From Solicoccozyma terricola (Eukaryota > Basidiomycota > Tremellomycetes > Filobasidiales > Piskurozymaceae), in contig BCLD01000013.1 in the NCBI GenBank assembly GCA_001600875.1, positions 1 to 64,000 on the forward strand: a DNA stretch of 64,000 bases. Reading direction: 5' to 3'. Below are positions 34,848-46,245 of the stretch, one piece after another. Positions within the stretch are counted from its first letter, which is position 1; each line of letters starts with the position of its first letter. Position numbers and translations under genes: made by a program. Under the pieces are notes generated by a model. That model was not told the DNA's origin. It made no database searches and was given only the letters and a program-made list of their open reading frames with translations.

Positions 34848-35415
34848 ACGGGTTATTTCAGATTTGTTTCCTCTGTTCTTTTTCCCCATTTTTTCCGTTC
34901 TTTTTTTCTTTCCAAGTTCCTTGTTACGCTTGTAGGTCTACCTTCTACTGGACTGTGCTCTGTTTAAACCATCATGTTACTCCTGCGTACCTTCAAAGGT
35001 GTGAGACTACTGGCTGCGGCGTGGGGGGGTTGGAAATATAATCACGTGACCCAGATCCCCAGATCCCCGATCCCAGATCCCAGATCCTACCACCTTATTC
35101 TACCGTACTTACAACGAAGCCGGCACGCAGAGCGACGATGGACGGGACTGCAAGCTGCCGCCCGTCCAAGTGGGCTGTGAATGTCTGGACATCCATCTCT
35201 AAGTAGAGGTAAGGGTGCTGGACAATCGTGAGACACTGCTCCACGTGCACACCGTGCTGTCGTCGTTGGACCCCCGAGACATCAACAACACCAATTCGCA
35301 CACACATCCTCACATCCTCACATCCTCACATCCTCACCGTCATACCCATCCACATACTTGACTCGCACCTCCCACACCCCATCCTCTCAAAAAAATAACA
35401 ACCACCCGCATCCAG
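34848..35415. other. Intergenic region with short direct repeats
   Basis: No gene is supported. TCACGTGACC lies at 35042-35051, directly before several CCCAGATCC units (35050-35090). A CACATCCT run of four units is at about 35305-35337, about 80 bp before the next start. Confidence 0.5.
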
Positions 35416-36564
35416 ATGGACCGGCGGCTTCATACCTTCGCCGTGCCTGCAGTACCTGTGGCCCGCACATCAACCACCAGCTCGCCCTTGACCACCCTCA
35501 CGCCTTCCGATTCGGAAAAGCTGTTGACTGCCCTCCTCCGCCGCCACAATATTCCCCTGGAACCACTCGATTTCTGGGAAAGGCAGTTCGCATGGGTCAA
35601 CTACCAAACTAACTTCGAGCAGGAAACACATTTCAGCACTCTCCTTTTCGACATTATGCAAGAATACGTCATTGTCCACAGTCCATTCCTCAAAATCAAA
35701 CAAGAAGGCCGACTTGTCCTAGGATCGCATGACACATTTGCGGACGGGCTCTTGTACGTCAAGCGTCGATGCATCATAGATCGTTTTCCGGACGTGTACA
35801 TTCCCCTTTCTGTTTTCGAGCTCAAGAGCGGTCTGCGTGGGGGTGACGCTTTTCGTCAATCTTCTATCGCTCAGCTTGTTTTCGCTATGAGAGGCAGACT
35901 CTGGTCTGGCGATCCGCCATACAATGCCAGTTGGGGAAGGCTCGAGCGTACCTTCCCCGCTCAACTTTCTCACCACACACCCATCTTTGGATATCAGTTC
36001 AGTGGTATGTATGGCAGACGTATGATCGCACTGTCTCCCGAACTCTTCTTCATCGACACCAAAGACACCAAGAAGAATCAGCATGTCGTCAGTTATGACA
36101 AGTCCGAATGGACGACACACCTGTACGATCATTCTCGTGTTCGCCTCGATCAGCATGTACAAATCTTGCGCATGTACGCTGAATTCATCAAGAACCTTCC
36201 GAAAGAGCGCGATATCGAGGCTTACGGTGAATTGGCCTCCGCTCCTATCGCTGGTACATCGACACAGGATCATGGTCAGCAGAATGTCAACCTCGATATG
36301 GGTCGTGACAAAATCCCGTCGATGCACCGAGACCTGTATTCCGCCAACGAACTCGATCTAGAGGACGAGGAGTTGGAATATGATGAGATGGCTAGAGAGT
36401 TTTACATACGAGTCACCAAGGAGATGGATGACGAGATGAGGCGATGCATTCGACCGATGTGGACTATGACAACCGAGGAGAGGAAGCGGGTGTTTGGTTT
36501 CCTTGGTCCAGATTGGGAACTGTTCGCTACGTGGTACGTGGGCTGTCCAGTAGTCAATGGGTAA
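35416..36564 (+). CDS. Orphan protein with a PD-(D/E)XK-like core
   Basis: An intronless frame of 382 codons with good codon-like composition. I recognise no named family. Residues 70-160 show a restriction-endonuclease-like layout: Glu70 in a helix (NFEQETHFSTLLF), Asp110 (HDTFADGLLY), then a strand with VFELKSG giving Glu135-x-Lys137, then a helix FRQSSIAQLVFAMRG with Gln148 and Gln153. That order (E...D...ExK...Q) is the PD-(D/E)XK nuclease core seen in many defence, repair and transposon nucleases. The C-terminal 80 residues are acidic, with DLEDEELEYDEMAREFY, and end in an aromatic-rich segment. Lack of introns among intron-rich neighbours could mean recent arrival or retro-origin. Catalytic function is inference from motif spacing only. 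Confidence 0.7.
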   Translation: MDRRLHTFAVPAVPVARTSTTSSPLTTLTPSDSEKLLTALLRRHNIPLEPLDFWERQFAWVNYQTNFEQETHFSTLLFDIMQEYVIVHSPFLKIKQEGRLVLGSHDTFADGLLYVKRRCIIDRFPDVYIPLSVFELKSGLRGGDAFRQSSIAQLVFAMRGRLWSGDPPYNASWGRLERTFPAQLSHHTPIFGYQFSGMYGRRMIALSPELFFIDTKDTKKNQHVVSYDKSEWTTHLYDHSRVRLDQHVQILRMYAEFIKNLPKERDIEAYGELASAPIAGTSTQDHGQQNVNLDMGRDKIPSMHRDLYSANELDLEDEELEYDEMAREFYIRVTKEMDDEMRRCIRPMWTMTTEERKRVFGFLGPDWELFATWYVGCPVVNG

Positions 36565-37187
36565 AAGGTGGGTGCTAAGGTGTCTGGTCGTTGGACGGGG
36601 CTCTTTGCTGACGATGTGCTCGTGTTCCAGCAATCCTCCGGTGGGCTTAACAGATGGAGCCCGTCCCGTCTCCCGTCGCTACATTGCCCAGCCCTCCACG
36701 CCCTCCACGCATCGCCGTATACTCCTCGCTCTCTGTTTCCCGTTCGCTAGACGCTACTTCTCCTGCCCGCGCCATCGTTGTATCCCGCATGTCCCGTTGT
36801 ATCCCATGAAGCGTGCTGAGTCCCGCATGACCCCGTCCCGCGCGCCACTCAACCCCGCATGGACCACGTCCCGTTCCGCCATTCAATCCCGCATGCCCCT
36901 CCCTTCCCCCCTCCCGCCACTGAGCCCCGCATGACCTTCCCCCTCCCCTCCGTCCCGCATGTCCCCCTCCCCTCGCAACCAGCCAATCGCGATCCATCCA
37001 TCTCAACCACCACCACCCACCCCTCATACCAACCCATCCCCCATCTCCTCCTCACCGTCGGCTGGCCAGCAGCACGCTCCTCACAGCCCATACGGTCGAT
37101 AAAAAGAAGCAACAAGGACACATTTCAACCCGTTCCTCGCACTTCCCACGTTTACAGCATACTCCCCCGTTCAGGTGCTCCGATATC
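36565..37187. other. Intergenic region with recurring CCCGCATG words
   Basis: No gene is supported. Between about 36785 and 36965 the word CCCGCATG or GCATG(A/T)CCC recurs about seven times at uneven spacing, in a C-rich strand leading to the complex I gene. It may be a decayed minisatellite or a cluster of binding sites. Confidence 0.45.
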
Positions 37188-40100
37188 ATGTTGAGGTCTT
37201 TACAAGCCAGATCGGTGGTTGGAACCGCTAGAGCTGGTGCGTGGTTTGCTGTGCAGGGTATTGCGAGAGGGAGATAATAGTACCTTACCTACCTTTTTTC
37301 TTGGCCCCCTTCTCATCGGAAAACTTGCAATACCCAGCTGGCAAACAACGGCTGTTCTCCTCGACGTCCGTTAGAAAGGCAGATGTAACACTGACGGTTG
37401 ATGGAAAGGAGGTTACTGTCCCGCAGGGTGAGTCATTCGTTTCGTCGTGGGTCTCAGCGCGAGATGCTGGTAAATCAACAACATGCTGATTGAATTGGGA
37501 TTGCTGGGTTGTAGGTACCGCTTTGATTCAAGCTTGTGTGCGTGTCAATACACCCATCCTCGGCCTGCTTCGCTCGAGACTGGAGGAAAAAGACTGACAT
37601 GCTGACTTTCTTCTATTCCCTCGATCTCCGTTTGATTTCGGCTGAATAGGAAGCTGCGTGAGTTTTTCGCAAACATGTCGCGAAATCGATATAAAAGTCG
37701 ACGTGTACTGATGTCTTCTTTTGGACGCATGTAGTGGTGCTCAAATACCTCGATTGTGAGTTCTCAACCTCCCGTGCTACACCGAACGTGGAATCTCTTT
37801 GGCTGATGGAAAAAAAAACATTCAATTTAATCAGCTGCTACCATGAGCGATTGGCGATTGCTGGAAATTGTCGGTGAGTGGAAGGCAAAAAGTTTCACCG
37901 CTTAACATCTCTGTCATGCTGCTGGTTTCTTGGACCGCCAATGAGATACTGACCCAACATTACCATCACTCTGCACAGAATGTGTCTTGTCGAGGTCGAA
38001 CGATCACCAAAACCAGTTGCTTCCTGTGCTATGCCTGCCATGCATGGATCCAAGGTGTTCACAAACACCCCGCTCGTCCACAAGGCTCGGTGAGTTGATG
38101 CCAGCGATTTGTCAAAATTCTCTGCATATCCCCGACGCTGACCTACTCGCCTATTCCTACCAGGGAGGGCGTCATGGAGTTCCTCCTCGCCAATCACCCT
38201 CTCGACTGCCCTATCTGCGACCAAGGAGGTGAATGTGATCTCCAAGATCAATCCATGCGGTACGGTTCCGACCGTACTCGATTTCACGAGATTACCGGAA
38301 AACGCGCGGTCGAGAACAAGGACCTGGGGCCGATCGTAAAGACCAACATGACTCGATGTATCCAATGCACTCGATGTGTTCGATTCGCCAACGACGTCGC
38401 CGGCGTCGAGGATCTAGGTACCACCGGTCGTGGAAATGACATGCAAATCGGCATGTACATCGAGAAGACGATGAACTCGGAAATGAGTGGAAACATCATC
38501 GATCTGTGTCCTGTCGGTGCTCTCACTTCCAAACCGTACGCCTACCAGGCTAGGCCGTGGGAGTTGAAGAAAACTGAGAGTATCGATGTCATGGACGCTG
38601 TCGGTACCAACATTCGAATCGACTCGCGGTCCGTCCAAGTCATGCGTATTCAACCGAGAGTCAACGACGAGATCAACGAGGAATGGATCAACGACAAGAC
38701 TAGATACGCTTTCGACGGTCTCAAGTATCAAAGGTTGACCACCCCACTCATTCGACAAGGCGATCGATTCGTTCCGGCTTCATGGGAGGACGCTCTCGCG
38801 AGGATCTCGGAGGGTCTCGTGGAGTCTGGTGCAAAGGGAGATGAGATCAAGGCGGTAGCCGGAGAGCTAGCTGATACTGAATCCCTAGTCGCGCTCAAGG
38901 ATCTCATCAACCGACTTGGCAGTGAGAACTTGACTCTCGATCAAAACCTCGGTGACGCTCCGTCTGCGTTCAACGTCGATGTGCGATCCAACTACCTCTT
39001 CAACTCTTCTATAGAGGGCGTGGAGCAGGCCGACGCCGTCCTTCTCGTCGGAACCAACCCTCGACATGAGGCAGCCATCATCAACACCCGTCTCCGCAAA
39101 TCCTACCTTAACAGCGGTGTCGAGTTGGGTCTCGTCGGCGAAAACTTTGACAGCATTTTCGAATACGAGCACGTCGGCGAATCATCGCAGTCCCTTGCCG
39201 ATTTCCTCGCTGGCAAGACGGGTCAGGATACTGCGTTTGGTAAAGTGTGGAAGGATGCCAAGAAGCCGTTGATCATTGTCGGTAGTGCAGTCGCTGAGCA
39301 GAAGGATGGCAAGGCCGTTTTGAAGACGGTGGCGGATTACGTAGCCAAGCAGTCGAGCAAGTTTTTGACCGATGAGTGGAGGGGTTTGAGTGTCTTGCAG
39401 AGGGTGAGTCCGGGAAGTTAATCCCCTCCCAGCCCACGCGCTTACATACCCCCATTTTCCAGGCCGCATCTCGACCTGCAGCGTATGACATTGGTTTCAC
39501 CCCATCGGCTTCATCCTCGAAATCCTCGCCCAAATTCATCTACCTCCTCAACGCCGATGAAATCGACCCATCTTCCATCCCCGAGAACGCATTCGTCGTC
39601 TACCAGGGTCATCACGGAGACCTTGGTGCTCAGTTCGCCGACGTCTGCTTGCCCGGTGTCGCCTACACCGAAAAGACCGTGTCGTGGGTCAACACCGAGG
39701 GTAGGTCGCAGATGGGTAGGTCCGCTGTTCCTGCACCAGGTGCTTCCCGAGAGGACTGGAAGATTCTGAGGTGAGTATGCGAAGTTGTCAACATGTCTGT
39801 TGGGAATCTGCCGTTGACCACCTTCTTGACATGCAACTCGGCCCCTCGCAGAGCCCTTTCCGAGCTCGTCGGGACTCCTCTCCCATATGACGACGTCCTC
39901 GCCCTCCGCGACCGAATGTGGGACATTTCACCCACCCTCGTCCGTTATGAAAACATCGAACCTACCTCCATCGACGTGACCAAGCTCGGTCTGTCTCAGC
40001 TCTCCTCCGTAAAGTCTCAAGCCACGTCGTCTACCCCTCTAACAAAGCCAATAAAGGACTTTTACATGACCAACCCGATCGCGAGGGCTTCGGTGACTAT

Positions 40101-40262
40101 GGCAGCATGCAGCAAGGCGTTTGTCAAGCAGGACTACGCGCTGCCAAACGTAGATTCCAAGCAGAGCCAAGTGAGTGGGCAGGCGCGGGGGGCGGGTGGC
40201 GCCGGGAATCTGTCGAGAAACTGATCAGACTTTGATTCGTCCTGCAGGCCGCATTCGCATGA
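37188..40262 (+). CDS. NDUFS1: NADH:ubiquinone oxidoreductase 75 kDa subunit (complex I)
   Basis: Iron-sulfur subunit of the mitochondrial complex I peripheral arm. The N-terminal [17 protein letters not shown] followed by [17 protein letters not shown] looks like a cleavable presequence. The 2Fe-2S ferredoxin-like domain is split over very small exons (37500-38080): GTALIQAC, then [11 protein letters not shown], then CRMCLVEVE. The 4Fe-4S ligands follow: [31 protein letters not shown] and [15 protein letters not shown]. The molybdopterin-like domain runs from about 38600 to 40150. The last junction (CAA|GCC) gives the end SKQSQAAFA and a TGA at 40260-40262. Presence of this subunit shows the fungus keeps a proton-pumping complex I. 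All cluster cysteines are intact. Confidence 0.96.
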
Positions 40263-40540
40263 TCTACGATGTGGACATCAATAGAAAGAGAGGGAGAGGG
40301 AGAGGGAGAGAGGTTCGAGACGTGCTGGAAGCCACTATGGCTGTCCGGCGCGGTACTGTGGACCATGCATGTATCAACTTGTACTGTCCACCCTGCATGC
40401 CCATCCATATACATGGCATCCAGCGCTTGAAAGTGACCCGCGGTTCGTATTTTTGGCGACGCGACGGGAGGAGGGAACATGTCGAGCAGCACCCCGTCCA
40501 CCACCATCCACTTCCATCCACCATCCACCATCCACTCACC

Positions 40541-41989
40541 ATGTTCATCGCCCTCATCGGTACACCCTGTTCGGGAAAGAACACGATAGTCCAATATCTC
40601 GTCGAAAAACACGGCTTCAAGAGGGTCAGATTGGAGGCAGAGTCGAGACATGACAGCCATGTAAGGGACGGCGGTAGGAGGAGCGTTTGTGCTCAGGTGC
40701 TCACTTTGCCTCATCCTACCCATGCAGACCCCACCATCCATCCTCATCGACGGCATGGACAGTATGGCAATAAAAGAGGTGTGATTAAGATAGCCCTCCT
40801 GGCAACCCAGGCAGGACTAATCTCTACTACACTCCAGCAGGCCACCTCCTCACCTTCACCCAACGAGCTCTCCTTCTCGGACCCTAGCACGCTGTTCAAC
40901 CACGCAACTCGTAACTGGCAAACCAACTACGTCACCACCGCCCTGCATAGTGCAGAGATCATTGAGCCGTTCGTCAAGCGGCCGTTTTTCCTGCTCGTTG
41001 GCGTTGATGGACCGATAGGGACGAGGTATACGAGAGAGAGAAGAAGGTGGGTCCGGGCTATGAGCTCACATGAATGTGTGAAGCTGATACCGCTGGGTGA
41101 GCAGACATCAACACGATGGAAGCGACCTTGACCTCGAGTCTTTCATCTCTCAGCACGACCGATTATTTGCCTCAACCTCGCCTCAACCCAACTCACTATC
41201 ACCGCCACCAATCTCTCGTGGAAATTCGTCCACTTCAATAGCCAAACAGCTTGATACCGTACAGGGACAACCCACTTCCAGTCTCAAAGATGCACTTGCA
41301 TTCGCTCAGCTTCACATCATGAATGATTTTACAACGACCGAAGGGCTGTATGCCTATCTGGATCAGCTGAATCTGTTGGATGGAGAACGACTGCGGCCTG
41401 GATGGGATACGTATTTCATGGTGTGTTTCCCCCCGCCACATTTCACTTCCTATCCGCTAGAATTGCTGAATGGCGCTCAACGATCGACAGACTCTTGCAT
41501 CCCTCGCATCTCTCCGCTCCAACTGCATGAAGAGGCGCGTAGGAGCTCTACTGGTTCGGTCGAAACGTATCCTGGCAACAGGTTACAACGGCACTCCCCG
41601 TGGATTGACAAACTGTAATGAGGGAGGATGTGCAAGATGTAACGGGGAAGCAAAAGGGGGAGAGGCGTTGGACGAGTGCCTATGTCTACACGCAGAAGAG
41701 AATGCCCTGCTAGAGGCTGGCCGTGAAAGAGTTGGAGAGGATGCTGTTCTGTATTGCAATACGTGAGTTGTCCCCGGGGGAAGCTCCCGCTGTTTTTTTT
41801 TTCGCTGCGTCTAACAGACCCCTCCTTCACAGATGCCCTTGCCTGCGCTGTTCCGTCAAGATCGTTCAAACTGGAGTTCGGGAAGTCGTTTACAATTTAA
41901 ACTACTCGATGGATGCAGACTCGGCAAGGGTATTACGAGAAGGCGGTGTGAGCCTACGACAGTTGGTCATGCCTCACACAATCACCTAG
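40541..41989 (+). CDS. DCD1: Deoxycytidylate (dCMP) deaminase with P-loop N-terminal domain
   Basis: Zinc enzyme converting dCMP to dUMP for thymidylate synthesis. As in yeast Dcd1, an N-terminal P-loop segment comes first (MFIALIGTPCSGKNTIVQYL), then LVGVDGPIGTRYTRERRR, then the acidic link LDLESFISQHDRLFAS. The deaminase domain reads TLASLASLRSNCMKRRVGAL, ATGYNGTPRGLTNCNEGGCA, the zinc/proton-shuttle motif CLHAEENALLEAG and, across the last intron, NTCPCLRCSVKIVQTGV with the two zinc cysteines. At least five exons are implied. The ATG at 40541 follows a CCATCCA repeat run and begins the P-loop domain directly. Confidence 0.94.
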
Positions 41990-42018
41990 GTCCCCACATT
42001 TCATGTCATTAATAGTCA

Positions 42019-45000
42019 TCACTCGGCCAATACCATGCGAGCGTTATATGAAATGTCTAATCCTGGTTGTCGTAAATAGGTCGTTGCGTGCGGTCCTACG
42101 GTTCCCTGCACTCCTTTCAGGGCAAGCCACACCGCATCCTCGTCCCTCACAGCCATCTGCCTATACAGCATGACGGCTGCCTTCTGAGTTTCCTCGTTCA
42201 CCGTCGCATCCAAGAATGGGAGAAATGCCATGATCATTTCCCAGAAAAGCTCGTCCGTGATGGGAACCTCCTGGACAATGTACTGCATCGATGCGATGAT
42301 GGCGATGTATAAACGATGAGAGACCGTATAATCTGTTGTAAATCCCTTTCGATTCCTCGTCACCATCGCGGAACGCTCGTCGAGTTTGGCTTGCGTGTCG
42401 AGTAACCCCTTCATCGTAGGCCACGCGTGGTCCAGGATTCGCTTGGACATAAAGTCACCGACGTATTTTGCAAGCGCTTCCACGACCGCTGCCGCTTCAG
42501 TCACCACGAACGGCTCCTTGTCCTTGAGTCGATTGAGGAGATACGGCCACGCCTGGTGCACGATCGGAAGGAGGTCGGACTCGCGGTCTCCGACAACCAA
42601 GACGGAGATCCCGCCGGCAAACAGACCGAGTACTCTTGCCCGAATAAAGGCAGAAGAATGTGACATAAAGTAGACCGCCTTTGTCAATATCTGCTTGCAG
42701 ACTTCTTGTTGGCGAGTCGGTGGCACCTCTGGTTCATCACGTGTGCCAGTGGGTGGTTCCTCGACGTCGTCTGCCTCTTCTGCTTCCTCCTTCCATGGCT
42801 TCTGTGGGGCCTTGGCTAGGTAGTCTTCGACGGCGGACTTGGCCTTGACGGACCGCTGCTCGTACCATTCGGCAAGAGCTGAAAAGTCCCTGGCCGGGTC
42901 TGGCGGTGGCTGTAGTCGGCTCGATGTCGAGCGCTTGGGCTGCCACGAGACCAGTGCCGCTTCACTTGTCATCGCCTTGATCAAAGTGTCCAGCACGGCG
43001 AGGAGCGTGGAGCAAAGCAACTCGTACCCGTGGAAGTCGTCCAGCACATCGAAAATATCATCCACAACGTCTTGAACGAGGGGAACGATGGGCTCTCCCA
43101 CCAACCGAATCATCGAGATGAGAACCATGGGAGCCAGAGGGCTGAGTCGGCGATAAGTCAGTCGTTGAGACACGACGTTGATAACATAGTCGACGTTATC
43201 CATGACCAAATTTTGTGGACTGGCGTAGCCCGCGTGATACGCGATGCGGACGAGAGACGCGTGCGCGTATTGCTGGAGGAATGGCGAGGGCGAACCAAGG
43301 TACGAGAGGACGATGTAGAGGCATCGAAGGAGCAGTGGTCGGAAAGCTGAACCGAGGATATCAGCCGAAACGGCCATGAGTGACATCGACAGAGCAGCAA
43401 CGAGCTGGCGATGCATTCGCAGGTGTAGCCTCCGGCTCTCCGCTTGTTCTGCGGTGGTCGTCCTCGTAGAAGCCTTGTTAAGGAGTAGGGACACCGAGTC
43501 CATGCCCTTTGTTCTTTCCACTGGTATGAGAGCGGCGCTGGAAGGATCGATATCGCCTCCCAGTCCATCGTCACCATCACCACCATCATCCTCGTCCTCA
43601 TCATCCAACATGACGAGAATGTCCACGATACCGCTTGCGATCTTTCGCGTACGTCTGCTCCCTCCATCACTGGCTTTCCCAACACCCGTCAACAGCCTCT
43701 CCGCAACCCACAACGCGGATGACGACTGCGCAACGTCCGATCCCAGTCGTTTTGTCCTGGAAAGCTGTACAAAGTGTTCGATAGTGTAGAGGGCGTCCTC
43801 GCCAGCTGCTTGACCGAGAGTTTCGAACATGTCACTGACCGCCCGGAAAGTGGCTTTAGATTCCACGTAGTGTAAACTCAGGGCCGGGTATGGGGTTGAT
43901 TGGTCCTGCGTTGAAGAATTCTCCGTTGAATCTTCGATCATCCCAGCGGCAGCGTTCCATCCGAGTTGACCTTGTGCAAGCTCCCAAGCTCTTTGACCTG
44001 CATGAATGCGCACTTGTATTTCCGGCTCCCTATCTAGCTCCAAACACCGGAGAAGAGACCATCCCCACTTTTGTACACCGCCATCTGGGCCGAGAATCGA
44101 TCGTACAAGGTTGATCCTTGAATATGATCGCGATGATATCCGTGTGGTAAACGCACTGATCGCTGTGATGATACGTGTCGTTTCTTGAACTTTGATATCG
44201 TTTCTCGCCATTACTTGTTGTGGGAAGGCTGTGATGCTTGATTCCAAGATTGTTCGTATGTGACCATAAAGCTCGGTTCCCACTTTATCCTCTGTCAGGA
44301 GCGCAACGAGGGCTGATGACGCTGCAGATGAGACTGACTCGAATTCGTCCCGACTCAGTAGCAATAGCGTCGATAATAATGGCTGTTGAGTCAACGGCAT
44401 CGACCGAGAACACTGTTCAAGCAGATCACAAGCCGTATGCACTAGCGCTTCACGGACGGTGCTTGAAGAATGTACTTGAAGTGGCGGAATGAGGTTACGT
44501 AGTGATGCGAGAACCTGTGTCTGAGTGTACGCAAGATATTGAGGAGTGAGATCTGGGAATGGTTGCGACTTCATCCCGTTGACCTGAGACGCAGGCGTTG
44601 CATCGGGAGATGATCCCTCCGCTGCCGTATCCACCTCGTTCGCAAGCTGATCAAGACTCGTAACTCTACTTTTCAAAACGCCTCTCTTGACCATCTGATC
44701 ATCTCCAACAGTCCCGACCACCAACTCCGCGACAAACCCACAAATCTCCTTGCCAAACTCGGCTTTCAATAACGCTCCTTCTCCCGCTACCACTTTAATC
44801 ATTGTTGACATTGCACCAGGCATCACAGATGCCAACATCTCGTTCTTCCCTCGCATATACGTTGTGACTATGAGTCGTAACAGGCGGATAGAGGAGAGTT
44901 TGATGGAGAGGTTTGGAGAAGGTGGTGTGATGAGATCGAGAAGGGTAGATATCGTATGAAAGAGGATAGGAGTGAGAGATTTCGATGTGAATACCGTATT

Positions 45001-45597
45001 CAGATGTTCCAATGAAGGATGAGATGGTTCTTCTTCTGTTCCAAACATCCCTTCATAACGCTGTAACAACGATTCCAACAATCGCAAACAGGAAATCTTC
45101 AATTCATCATCCAACTCCTTTCGTTTCCCTTTATCCTGTCCTATTTGGCCAATCAATGGTGGACCACCTAATACGATGGATGTAAGGATCCAGAATTGTT
45201 CCCACGTCTTGACTGCTATTCCTGCTTCAGAATGTTTATACCTTTCCACCAAGAAAGCCAACGACGTGAATATCTCTTCCAATAGTCTTCCACGAATACT
45301 CAAAAGATCATTCCGTTGAAGCAAAGAGGTGAGAGGGAAGACGGCGTAGTTGATGAGTGGGGGTGTGAAGATGTCGTCGAGTGATTCGGATGGGAATTCA
45401 TAGAGTGTACGGCGGAGGGTGGATAGGAGGGAGAGATTGGTGGAGTAATTGGCTGGTGAGAGTGATTTTATGGCCATGATAGGTATGCAGACTGATTTGA
45501 GCTGTGAAAGTAATAAGCAAATGGTCTCACGTCAATTCACGCTGTATCCCTCAAACACGACCAATTTCTCTTGCACGATTCTAGTACTGACGCTCAT
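42019..45597 (-). CDS. TTI1: TTI1, HEAT-repeat subunit of the TTT (Tel2-Tti1-Tti2) complex
   Basis: TTT is an Hsp90 co-chaperone that stabilises PIKK kinases such as TOR, ATM/Tel1 and ATR. The main exon is an uninterrupted frame of 1152 codons (45477-42019). HEAT-type helices run throughout; the diagnostic C-terminal part reads ESDLLPIVHQAWPYLLNRL and then EPFVVTEAAAVVEALAKYVG. The family's usual N-terminal motif LKSVCIPIM lies upstream of Met 45477 after an acceptor (TTTCACAG) near 45500. It can be joined to a short first exon starting at Met 45597 (MSVSTRIVQEKLVVFEGYS) with a GTGAAT donor. The first exon is less certain than the rest. The near-intronless body contrasts with most neighbours. 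Confidence 0.87.
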
Positions 45598-46245
45598 GAA
45601 CGCGTCCGTTGTAGCTTGCGACCTGCCCGTTGGAGCGGAGAACAGACTTGGGCCCGTGGATGGTGACTGCATGGAATGAAGCGATGACATGGCCCCGGGT
45701 GACACCCTGACTGGCATCGCTGTACGGATGATGATGACGATTGATGCATGGGCAGGAGGATTGATGCTGTAGGACTTGGTTGCGTTTGTCTCCAACTCGC
45801 ATGCTGACGTCAGCGACACGTGACCATAGGTTTTCGCCACTCGAGCAGGAGAACATAGGGGGAAGAGGGCACTGGCTAGGCTGGGTTTGCAACCTCACCT
45901 GCAATCTAACCACCGGGACTCCCATCCAATAACAAAGCTATTCTGAAACCCTAACACTTTCCCTTCATGATCCACTCCTAAGACACAATCTCAAACTCAA
46001 AGGACCAATCTGTTTTTAGCGTGCGTTCACAACCACTGTGGCAAATCTCCATGGTCTTGTTATATCCTCCTTTGTTTCTGAGAAGCAGGCTTGTTGGGAG
46101 TGTAAAGGGGGTTCCAACATGTACATAAGGGGTAGTCAGGCCTCCTTCGGTGATGTATATTCGCTTGACAACACATCTATACTTTGAATCCCTTTGCACA
46201 ATTGACCACAACATACCTTGACACCGTATTGGTTCACATTCCCTC
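45598..46245. promoter_or_regulatory. TTI1 upstream region with a perfect CRE palindrome
   Basis: GCTGACGTCAGC, a perfect 12-bp palindrome containing the CREB/ATF site TGACGTCA, lies at 45803-45814. CACGTGACC follows at 45817-45825. No gene is otherwise supported in this stretch. Confidence 0.5.
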
